Source: Lachnospiraceae bacterium
Lineage (GTDB): Bacteria; Bacillota; Clostridia; Lachnospirales; Lachnospiraceae
Direction of reading: 5' to 3'
DNA length: 7,409 bases
NCBI GenBank assembly: GCA_003446735.1
Contig: DMCJ01000048.1
Coordinates: 1 to 7,409 of the forward strand
Shown: positions 1 to 5,809 of the stretch, one piece after another
Layout of the letters: each line of letters opens with the position of its first letter
Numbering within the stretch: position 1 is the first letter of the stretch
The notes under the pieces: model-generated
Databases searched by the model: none
Seen by the model: only the letters and a program-made list of their open reading frames with translations
Told to the model about the DNA's origin: nothing
Translations under genes and position numbers: made by a program

Positions 1-10
1 CGGTCAGATA

Positions 11-919
11 GTGGATGTAATAGGAATAATAGAGAGCCGCTTTGATCGTATGAGCAAGTCTCATAAAAAGATCGCAACATACATTTGCGAGCATTACGAT
101 CAGGCGGTTTTTATGACGGCTGCCCAGCTTGGCAAGGAGGTAGATATCTCCGAGTCCACGGTGGTCCGTTTTGCGTCGGGACTCGGATTTGAAGGCTATC
201 CGGAATTTCAGGATGCTCTTGAACTCTGGGTGAAGAATGCATGGAACGGCGTTACCAAGATCAATCTTAAATATGGACGCAGTACACAGTCGGAAGTATT
301 GACCGGAGTGTTCAACAGCGATATCGAAAAGATGGCGGACACTTTGGAAAACATGGATCCCGATGCTTTCGAAGCTGCCGTCAATATGATATGGAATGCG
401 AAAAAGGTCTATATTGTGGGCATCAGGAGCTCTGAGCCGCTTGCGGATTTTCTTGGGCTTTATCTTTCAATGATAAGAGATGACGTTGTACTGGTTCGGT
501 CAACGAATGTAACGGAGATCTTCGAGCAGATGATAAGGGTCAATGAGGACGATTGTGTGATAGGAATAAGTTTTCCCCGTTATTCAATGCGTACCCTTAA
601 GGCCATGGAATTTGCTAACAACCGTAATGCTAAAGTTGTTACAATAACAGATAATATTCATTCACCGATGAAATTATATTCAACCTGTAATCTGTGCGCC
701 AGGAGCGACATGATATCTATCGTCGATTCTCTTGTCGCGCCGCTCAGTCTTATAAATGCACTCGTTGTTGCGCTTTGCTTAAAGGATCCCGAGAGGATAG
801 AGAAGAATTTAAGGACTCTGGAGCAGACCTGGAACGATTATCAGGTATATATGAACGATGAGATAAACTATATAACGGACGATCCTCATTTAAAGGATCC
901 CTTCAACAAAACGATCTGA
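11..919 (+). CDS. MurR/RpiR family transcriptional regulator (HTH + SIS domain)
   Basis: A DNA-binding regulator expected to sense a phosphosugar. Residues about 1-75 form the RpiR-type helix-turn-helix: the SKSHKKIATYI helix, then TAAQLGKEVDISESTVVRFASGLGF, where STVVRF is the recognition-helix signature. Residues about 130-255 form a SIS (sugar isomerase) domain, with KVYIVGIRSSEPLADF starting the Rossmann-like fold and GISFPRYSMRTLKAMEFA at the place where many relatives carry a GxT phosphosugar loop. The FPRYS form also occurs in a clostridial subgroup (from memory). Length of 302 aa is normal for the family. The start is uncertain: the GTG at 11 gives the right N-terminal length, but no Shine-Dalgarno is visible in the ten bases before it and the frame stays open to the left edge, so the real start may lie outside. 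The gene is followed after one base by a flavoprotein gene and is probably co-transcribed with it. The ligand and targets cannot be read from sequence. Confidence 0.9.
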   Translation: MDVIGIIESRFDRMSKSHKKIATYICEHYDQAVFMTAAQLGKEVDISESTVVRFASGLGFEGYPEFQDALELWVKNAWNGVTKINLKYGRSTQSEVLTGVFNSDIEKMADTLENMDPDAFEAAVNMIWNAKKVYIVGIRSSEPLADFLGLYLSMIRDDVVLVRSTNVTEIFEQMIRVNEDDCVIGISFPRYSMRTLKAMEFANNRNAKVVTITDNIHSPMKLYSTCNLCARSDMISIVDSLVAPLSLINALVVALCLKDPERIEKNLRTLEQTWNDYQVYMNDEINYITDDPHLKDPFNKTI

Positions 920-920
920 T

Positions 921-2219
921 ATGAAAACAGTTGTCATTGGCGGAGGACCTGCTGGCATGATGGCTGCGATAAGCGCGGCTCATGCCGGAAACGAAACGGT
1001 CCTTATCGAAAAAAACGAAAAACTCGGGAAAAAGTTATTTATTACCGGAAAAGGGCGATGTAATCTGACGAATACGGCAGATACAGATCGCCTGTTTTTT
1101 AATATTGTCAATAATCCGAAATTCATGTACAGCGCAATTTACGGTTTTGACAATAACGCTGTATGGGAATTTTTTGAAAATGAAGGACTGAAACTTAAAG
1201 AAGAAAGAGGCGGAAGGGTCTTTCCTGTATCGGATAAATCTTCGGATGTTATTAAAACACTCGAAAGGGCGCTGAAAAAGGCCGGGGTTAAAGTGTGTCT
1301 TAATACCGAAGCAGATAAGGTGATCTCCGGATCCGGAGAAAGAATTAAAGGCGTAGTTTTATCGGATGGGAAAAAACTTGATGCCGACAATGTCGTTATC
1401 GCAACAGGCGGTCTTTCATATGCATCAACCGGTTCTACGGGAGACGGTTATAAATTTGCAAGGTCGCTTGGACACAGCATAATTAAGCCGGTCCCCGCAC
1501 TTGTCCCGCTTATCATAAAAGAGGATTTCTGCAGACAGTTATCGGGACTTTCGTTAAAGAATGTAGAGCTCAAGGTGATACGAAACGGTAAGGAAAGCAA
1601 GCCTCTTTTTAAAGACAGGGGCGAGATGCTCTTTACTCATGAGGGCATAAGCGGACCGCTTGTATTAAGCGCGGGAAGTTATATAAATAAGGCTCTTAAT
1701 AAAGATGCGGATAAAAAAAGCGGATCCAAAGACGGCTTAAATGAAGGCGATACCAAAAAGGATATCGTGATATCTGTCGATCTAAAGCCTGCGCTTTCGC
1801 CGGAAATGCTTAACGACAGGATAAGAAGGGATCTTGTAAAGTATTCAAAAAAAGAGTTTAAGAACTCGCTGAGTGACCTTCTTCCTTCAAGTCTGATCCC
1901 GGTCGTGGTAAGGCTTTCTGATATAAGCCCCGAAAAGCAGAGCGCCCAGGTAAACGGTGAGGAAACAAGGCGTCTTGCTGCGCTGTTAAAAGATTTAAGA
2001 CTCCATGTGGAGAAAACTGCCGGCTTTAATGAGGCGATAATAACCGGCGGCGGAGTTAATGTAAAAGAGATAGATGCATCCACGATGGAGTCCAAGCTTA
2101 TAAAAGGCCTTTATTTTGCGGGCGAAGTGATCGACGTTGATGCACTTACCGGCGGATATAATCTTCAGATTGCCTGGTCTACCGGGCGCCTGGCAGGACT
2201 TTCTTGCGCCGGGGACTGA
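921..2219 (+). CDS. HI0933/YhiN family FAD-dependent oxidoreductase (BaiN-like)
   Basis: A two-dinucleotide-fold flavoprotein of 432 aa, usual for the family. The N-terminal FAD site is VVIGGGPAGMMAA (residues 4-16), with Glu30 at the end of beta-2 as ribose binder. Family signatures follow: GKGRCNLTN (43-51), GGRVFPVSDKSSDV (97-110), ATGGLSYASTGSTGDGY (161-177), FTHEGISGPLVL (238-249), TGGGVNVKEIDASTMESK (375-392) and GLYFAGEVIDVDALTGGYNLQ (396-416). Family members are often labelled aminoacetone oxidase-like; one relative, BaiN of Clostridium scindens, was reported to reduce bile-acid intermediates. Neither activity can be assigned here, so no symbol is given. Residues about 258-281 form a Lys/Asp/Gly-rich loop (KDADKKSGSKDG) that looks like a solvent-exposed insertion. 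The ATG follows the regulator stop by one base and has no clear Shine-Dalgarno; an AAAGGA lies about 23 bases upstream, too far, so translational coupling is likely. The gene is commonly found beside cmk in Clostridia. Confidence 0.93.
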   Translation: MKTVVIGGGPAGMMAAISAAHAGNETVLIEKNEKLGKKLFITGKGRCNLTNTADTDRLFFNIVNNPKFMYSAIYGFDNNAVWEFFENEGLKLKEERGGRVFPVSDKSSDVIKTLERALKKAGVKVCLNTEADKVISGSGERIKGVVLSDGKKLDADNVVIATGGLSYASTGSTGDGYKFARSLGHSIIKPVPALVPLIIKEDFCRQLSGLSLKNVELKVIRNGKESKPLFKDRGEMLFTHEGISGPLVLSAGSYINKALNKDADKKSGSKDGLNEGDTKKDIVISVDLKPALSPEMLNDRIRRDLVKYSKKEFKNSLSDLLPSSLIPVVVRLSDISPEKQSAQVNGEETRRLAALLKDLRLHVEKTAGFNEAIITGGGVNVKEIDASTMESKLIKGLYFAGEVIDVDALTGGYNLQIAWSTGRLAGLSCAGD

Positions 2220-2232
2220 ATTAAATTATAAT
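2204..2232 (+). promoter_or_regulatory. Candidate sigma-A promoter for cmk-ispH-rpsA-cheR
   Basis: A perfect TATAAT (-10) stands at 2227-2232, with TTGCGC at 2204-2209 as -35, separated by exactly 17 bases. The -35 keeps only the TTG half of the consensus. It overlaps the last codons and stop of the flavoprotein gene. A transcript would start near 2239, leaving a leader of about 23 bases that still contains the cmk ribosome binding site. Read by eye; transcription may also enter from the upstream pair. Confidence 0.45.
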
Positions 2233-2261
2233 GATCCACGTAAGGAACGGGAGGAATAGAT

Positions 2262-2924
2262 ATGGCATTTGCGATAGCGATAGACGGACCTGCTGGAGCA
2301 GGAAAAAGTACGATAGCAAAGATCGTGGCAAAAAAGATGGGCGCGATCTATGTGGATACCGGCGCGATGTACCGCGCGATAGCCCTTTATCTTATAAGAG
2401 CGGGCATATCGGCCGATGATAAGGAAGGTATCGAGAAAAGCTGCGATGATGCCTCGGTGTCCATAGAATATAAAGACGGGGCACAGATCGTCATCTTAAA
2501 CGGCGAGAACGTAAATGACTACTTAAGGAGCGAGGAAGTGGGAAACATGGCTTCCAAAAGTTCTGCAAACGGGAAGGTAAGAGAAAAGCTCGTTTCTCTT
2601 CAAAGAGAGCTTGCAAAGACCAAGGACGTCGTTATGGACGGAAGGGATATAGGCACGGTCGTTTTGCCTTCCGCAGACCTTAAGATCTATCTTACGGCCA
2701 GCGCAAAGACGAGGGCGCAAAGAAGGGCAAAGGAACTGATCGAAAAAGGCGAAGAGGCGGATATAAACATTATCGAAAAAGAGATAATCGAAAGAGATGA
2801 AAGGGATATGACAAGGGAGATATCGCCGCTTAAAAAGGCGGATGATGCGATAGAGATAGATTCTTCCGACATGTCCATAGAAGAGGTCACGGATAAGATA
2901 ATTTCTCTTGCCGGGAAGGAATGA
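2262..2924 (+). CDS. cmk: Cytidylate kinase (CMP/dCMP kinase)
   Basis: A cytoplasmic kinase that transfers phosphate from ATP to CMP or dCMP, giving CDP/dCDP for nucleotide and phospholipid synthesis. The 220 aa match the usual bacterial length. Visible motifs: P-loop GPAGAGKST (residues 9-17); YVDTGAMYRA (30-39), with the Asp and Arg of the CMP site; MDGRDIGTVV (125-134); and the Arg-rich lid plus RDERDMTREISPLKKADDAIEID (178-200), typical of the C-terminal end of Cmk. The start is set by GGGAGGAA at 2249-2256, five bases before the ATG. The stop overlaps the first of two possible ispH ATGs. Placement between the flavoprotein and ispH matches a common clostridial order. The plsC acyltransferase that sits between cmk and ispH in some Clostridium genomes (from memory) is absent here. 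Confidence 0.97.
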   Translation: MAFAIAIDGPAGAGKSTIAKIVAKKMGAIYVDTGAMYRAIALYLIRAGISADDKEGIEKSCDDASVSIEYKDGAQIVILNGENVNDYLRSEEVGNMASKSSANGKVREKLVSLQRELAKTKDVVMDGRDIGTVVLPSADLKIYLTASAKTRAQRRAKELIEKGEEADINIIEKEIIERDERDMTREISPLKKADDAIEIDSSDMSIEEVTDKIISLAGKE

Positions 2925-2929
2925 TCATG
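2913..2929 (+). promoter_or_regulatory. Ribosome binding site deciding the ispH start
   Basis: GGGAAGGA (2913-2920) abuts an ATG at 2921 with no spacer but stands six bases before the in-frame ATG at 2927. A ribosome docked here would use 2927, giving MAKTLVAKTAGFCFG, which also fits the usual IspH N-terminus better than MIMAKT. The site lies inside the last codons of cmk, so the two genes are translationally coupled. Confidence 0.75.
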
Positions 2930-3814
2930 GCAAAAACGCTTGTTGCTAAGACTGCGGGCTTTTGCTTCGGAGTGGAGCGGGCCGTAAATGCGGTATACGA
3001 AGAACTTAAAAAGGGCGGAAGTATATATACTTACGGGCCTATCATCCATAATGACACCGTGGTAAATGACCTTAAGGAAAGAGGTGTCGGTATAATCGAT
3101 TCTCCCGAAGGACTTAAGGAACTTGCCGAAAAAAGACAGGGATCCGAAAATGTAAAGGTGATCATAAGGTCTCACGGGGTAAAAAAAGAGATATATGATC
3201 TTATCGAAAAAAACGGTCTTGAGATAATAGATGCCACCTGTCCCTTTGTTAAAAAGATTCATGATATCGTCGCTAAAGAAAGCAGGGAAGGACGCACAGT
3301 AATCATCATCGGAGCCGCCGATCATGCGGAAGTTGAAGGCATAACGGGATGGTGCGAGAAAGCGCCGATCGTTATCTTTAATAAAGACGAAGCCGAAAAC
3401 TTAAGTTTGAAAGAAGGCACAAAGATAAGCGTAGTCTCGCAAACCACATTTAATCACAATAAATTTCAAGAATTAGTTGAAATTATTTCAAAAAAAGGGT
3501 ATGATATAAATGTTGTAGACACGATCTGCAACGCTACATCGGTGCGCCAAAAGGAAGCCGCAGAGCTTTCGGAGAAGGCGGATGCGATGATAGTCATAGG
3601 CGGTGCACATTCGAGCAATTCCCGTAAATTATACGAGATATGTGCAAAAAGGTGTAAAGATACATTATTTGTCAGCGATGTTGATGATCTTAACGAAAAA
3701 TACAAAGATCATTTTAAAGACAGGAGGGTTGATCTTATAGGTATCACCGCGGGGGCTTCCACCCCAAAGAAAATCATTGAGGAGGTTCAAAACGATGTCG
3801 GATCTTACGTTTGA
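2927..3814 (+). CDS. ispH: 4-hydroxy-3-methylbut-2-enyl diphosphate reductase
   Basis: The last enzyme of the non-mevalonate (MEP) isoprenoid pathway. It reductively dehydrates HMBPP to IPP and DMAPP through an iron-sulfur cluster. All three cluster cysteines are visible: Cys13 (GFCFGVERAV), Cys105 (DATCPFV) and Cys201 (TICNATSVRQ). Substrate-site residues are present: His41 (IIHND), His83 (RSHGV), His133 and Glu135 (DHAEVEG; many homologues have Pro between them, here Ala), a Thr pair at 173-174, SSNSRKL (229-235) and the Ser of AGASTP (278). At 295 aa it is a normal single-domain IspH. Its last 20 bases, including the stop, overlap the start of the S1 gene in another frame. In several Clostridia these two are one fused protein; here they are separate. 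Bases about 3440-3515 are locally AT-rich and hold a promoter-like element. Confidence 0.97.
   Translation: MAKTLVAKTAGFCFGVERAVNAVYEELKKGGSIYTYGPIIHNDTVVNDLKERGVGIIDSPEGLKELAEKRQGSENVKVIIRSHGVKKEIYDLIEKNGLEIIDATCPFVKKIHDIVAKESREGRTVIIIGAADHAEVEGITGWCEKAPIVIFNKDEAENLSLKEGTKISVVSQTTFNHNKFQELVEIISKKGYDINVVDTICNATSVRQKEAAELSEKADAMIVIGGAHSSNSRKLYEICAKRCKDTLFVSDVDDLNEKYKDHFKDRRVDLIGITAGASTPKKIIEEVQNDVGSYV
3477..3505 (+). promoter_or_regulatory. Candidate internal promoter in ispH serving rpsA
   Basis: TTGAAA (3477-3482, 5/6 to the -35 consensus) and TATGAT (3500-3505, 5/6 to the -10) are 17 bases apart. The preceding bases, about 3445-3476, are rich in A and T, as in an UP-like element, and stand out from the more mixed sequence around them. 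A transcript would begin about 280 bases before the rpsA ATG. It could boost ribosomal protein expression over cmk and ispH. This is inference from motif match; AT-rich coding sequence can imitate promoters. Confidence 0.4.
3777..3797 (+). promoter_or_regulatory. Ribosome binding site and true start of rpsA within ispH
   Basis: GAGGAGG (3779-3785) lies nine bases before the ATG at 3795, all inside the ispH coding sequence. The open frame could be extended back to a TTG at 3777, but that codon is adjacent to or overlaps the Shine-Dalgarno itself. The product from 3795 (MSDLTFEQMLEES) has the usual S1-family N-terminus. The gene therefore starts at 3795, with a 20-base out-of-frame overlap with ispH. 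Confidence 0.85.
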
Positions 3815-4931
3815 ACAAATGCTGGAAGAATCTTTTGAAAAAAACAATAATATCAGGAGCGGAGAGATCGTTGAGGGAACGATAATAGACGTAAAGCCGG
3901 AAGAAGCCATTCTCAATATCGGATACAAGTCAGACGGAATCTTATCGAGAAACGAATATACAAACGAATCCAATACAGATCTTACTACTGTTCTTAAAGT
4001 CGGAGACACGATGGAAGTCAAAGTCTTAAAAGTCAACGACGGCGAAGGACAGGTCATTTTATCCTATAAGCGCCTTGCTCTTGAGAAAGGAAACAAGCGC
4101 ATTCAGGATGCATACGAGAACAGAGAAGTCCTTACCGCTAAGGTCGTCGAAGTCAAGGAAGGCGGTATCGTAGCCGTTGTGGATGAAGTAAGGATCTTCA
4201 TTCCCGCAAGTCTTGTCTCAAATACCTACGAAAAGGATCTGACCAAGTACAACGGTCAGGAGATCGAGTTCATAATCACCGAATATAATCCCAAGAGACG
4301 CCGTTACATCGGTAACAGAAAGGTTATCCTTAACGAGCGCAGAGCCGAGCAGCAGAAGGAGCTCTTCGAGAAGCTTCATGTCGGCGACATAGTAGAAGGT
4401 GTAGTTAAGAATGTCACTGATTTCGGTGCTTTCGTGGATCTCGGCGGTGCAGACGGACTCTTACATATCTCCGAGATGAGCTGGGGAAGAGTTGAGAATC
4501 CCAAGAAGACATTCAAGGTCGGAGACAGTTTAAAGGTCCTTATCAAGGATATAGAAGGAACAAAGATCGCCTTAAGCCTTAAATTTGACGATACAAACCC
4601 CTGGAAGGACGCTTCCAGCAAATATGCCATCGGTAATGTAGTTAAAGGCAAGGTGGCAAGAATGACCGACTTCGGTGCATTCATCGAGCTTGAAGACGGA
4701 GTTGACGCTCTCCTTCACGTATCCCAGATCTCCAAGGATCATATCGAGAAGCCCTCAGATGTCCTTAAGAACGGAGATGAAGTTGAAGCTAAGATCGTTG
4801 CTTTTGACGAGAACGATCACAAGATAAGCTTAAGCATCAAGGCTCTCCTTCAGAATGACGAAGAAGAGGAAGAAGATGCGGATGTTGTTTCCGTGGATGT
4901 TGAAAAGGTTATCGCCGAAGAGGAAGAATAA
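3795..4931 (+). CDS. rpsA: 30S ribosomal protein S1-type, four S1 RNA-binding domains
   Basis: An RNA-binding protein of the ribosomal S1 family, expected to bind mRNA at or near the 30S subunit. The 378 aa carry four OB-fold S1 repeats: about 23-92 (GEIVEGTIIDVKPEEAILNIG), 109-178 (divergent), 196-263 (GDIVEGVVKNVTDFGAFVDL, then GLLHISEMSW) and 280-349 (GNVVKGKVARMTDFGAFIEL, then ALLHVSQIS). Repeats 3 and 4 are the best conserved and have the FGAF RNA-binding surface. The tail from about 355 is strongly acidic (DEEEEEDAD, ending EEEE). Escherichia coli S1 has six repeats; four is normal for low-GC Gram-positives, where the ribosomal role is less certain. Codon choice shifts toward ATC for Ile and AAG for Lys compared with ispH, consistent with high expression. 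It is preceded by a strong Shine-Dalgarno and followed by cheR after 27 bases without a terminator. Confidence 0.93.
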   Translation: MSDLTFEQMLEESFEKNNNIRSGEIVEGTIIDVKPEEAILNIGYKSDGILSRNEYTNESNTDLTTVLKVGDTMEVKVLKVNDGEGQVILSYKRLALEKGNKRIQDAYENREVLTAKVVEVKEGGIVAVVDEVRIFIPASLVSNTYEKDLTKYNGQEIEFIITEYNPKRRRYIGNRKVILNERRAEQQKELFEKLHVGDIVEGVVKNVTDFGAFVDLGGADGLLHISEMSWGRVENPKKTFKVGDSLKVLIKDIEGTKIALSLKFDDTNPWKDASSKYAIGNVVKGKVARMTDFGAFIELEDGVDALLHVSQISKDHIEKPSDVLKNGDEVEAKIVAFDENDHKISLSIKALLQNDEEEEEDADVVSVDVEKVIAEEEE

Positions 4932-4958
4932 AGATAATCTGACACGAAAGGAATAAAA

Positions 4959-5744
4959 ATGCCTGCTACCGATTACGAATACTTCAAGAAGGCGGTTTTT
5001 GATCTTACACGTATAGATTTAAACGCTTATAAAGAAAAGCAGATGAAGCGCAGGATAGATACGCTCATCAAAAAGAACGGTGTAAAATTTGAAGATTATC
5101 CCACATATGTTGCTCTTTTAAAGAAAGACAAAGATAAATTCGATGAATTTGTCAATTATCTTACGATAAATGTTTCCGAATTCTACAGGAATCCCGAGCA
5201 GTGGACATATATGGATAAGGTTGTTATCCCGCAGCTTCTGAAAGATTTCGGAAAGAACTTAAAGATATGGTCTGCAGCCTGCTCCACCGGTGATGAGCCC
5301 TACTCGCTTGTTATGGCTTTATCGAAGCATATTCCTTTAAACCAGATCAACATTCTGGCCACCGATATAGACAATCAGGTCATCGAGAAAGCCAAAGCCG
5401 GATTATACAGCGCAAAGAGCGTTGCTTCGGTTCCCGCAGATCTTAAGAAGAAATACTTTACACAGGTAGGTCCTTCTTATCAGATCTCGGATGAGATAAA
5501 GGCTAGAGTGCGTTTCCAGAAGCACAATCTTTTAAGGGATACATATCCCACAAACATGCATTATATAGTCTGCAGAAATGTGCTCATTTATTTTACGGAG
5601 GAAGCAAAGGATGAAGTCTTCAGGAAATTCTATGCATCCCTTGTAAGCAAAGGAGTATTGTTCATAGGCAGCACGGAGCAGATCACAACATACAGGGAAA
5701 TGGGCTATACAAGAAAAGATTCGTTCTATTACGAAAAGCCCTGA
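4959..5744 (+). CDS. cheR: CheR-type chemoreceptor glutamate methyltransferase
   Basis: Transfers methyl groups from S-adenosylmethionine to glutamates of methyl-accepting chemotaxis proteins, for adaptation. Residues 1-75 are the helical CheR N-domain with a basic helix (KQMKRRIDTLIKK) and the TINVSEFYRN signature (69-78). The SAM-binding domain follows: KIWSAACSTGDEPYSLVMAL (102-121), ILATDIDNQVIEKAKAGLY (132-150, Asp136 for the SAM ribose), FQKHNLL (186-192), IVCRNVLIYF (203-212) and LFIGSTEQI (234-242). At 261 aa it is a little shorter than the enterobacterial enzyme but has every core motif and no extra PAS, TPR or CheB domain. The start is set by AAAGGAA (4947-4953), five bases before the ATG. 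It is the last gene before a strong terminator and appears to be co-transcribed with rpsA, away from any other chemotaxis gene in view. No pentapeptide-tethered partner can be inferred. Confidence 0.93.
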   Translation: MPATDYEYFKKAVFDLTRIDLNAYKEKQMKRRIDTLIKKNGVKFEDYPTYVALLKKDKDKFDEFVNYLTINVSEFYRNPEQWTYMDKVVIPQLLKDFGKNLKIWSAACSTGDEPYSLVMALSKHIPLNQINILATDIDNQVIEKAKAGLYSAKSVASVPADLKKKYFTQVGPSYQISDEIKARVRFQKHNLLRDTYPTNMHYIVCRNVLIYFTEEAKDEVFRKFYASLVSKGVLFIGSTEQITTYREMGYTRKDSFYYEKP

Positions 5745-5767
5745 CCGGATCTTGATTTCGTTTACGG

Positions 5768-5794
5768 GCGCATTCTTCGGAATGCGCTTTTTTT
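5768..5794 (+). terminator. Intrinsic terminator after cheR
   Basis: A perfect 8-bp stem (GCGCATTC at 5768-5775 with GAATGCGC at 5780-5787) is closed by a TTCG tetraloop (UUCG in RNA, unusually stable) and followed at once by seven T residues (5788-5794). It lies 23 bases after the cheR stop and should end the cmk-ispH-rpsA-cheR transcript. The next start codon is only 15 bases beyond the T-tract. Confidence 0.93.
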
Positions 5795-5809
5795 AAAGGC
5801 AGGAGAATA

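Noticed and set aside
2231..2419. 62-codon + strand frame starting before cmk
   Set aside because: It overlaps cmk in another frame, has no ribosome binding site of its own, and the protein is low-quality and Arg/Gly/Asp-rich. It is a shadow of cmk.
2921..2923. ATG at 2921 as the ispH start
   Set aside because: The Shine-Dalgarno ends on the base before it, leaving no spacer. The ATG at 2927 has six bases of spacing and gives a family-like N-terminus.
355..3145. Six GGATCC sites (355, 784, 895, 1329, 1722, 3140), more than chance for 7.4 kb
   Set aside because: They all fall in coding sequence, often at GAT/GAC plus CCC or TCC codons, and are irregularly spaced. This fits codon preference rather than a repeat family or a signal.
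2687..3325. 212-codon open frame on the minus strand across cmk and ispH
   Set aside because: It lies wholly over two certain genes on the other strand, its product is Ser/Ile/Phe-rich without a recognisable domain, and it results from the codon pattern of the + strand genes. The same applies to minus-strand frames at 1679-2095, 3665-4057, 4376-4684, 6545-6991 and 7001-7231.
3777..3779. TTG at 3777 as the S1 gene start
   Set aside because: It is joined to the ribosome binding site that serves the ATG at 3795, and the extra six residues do not resemble the S1 N-terminus.
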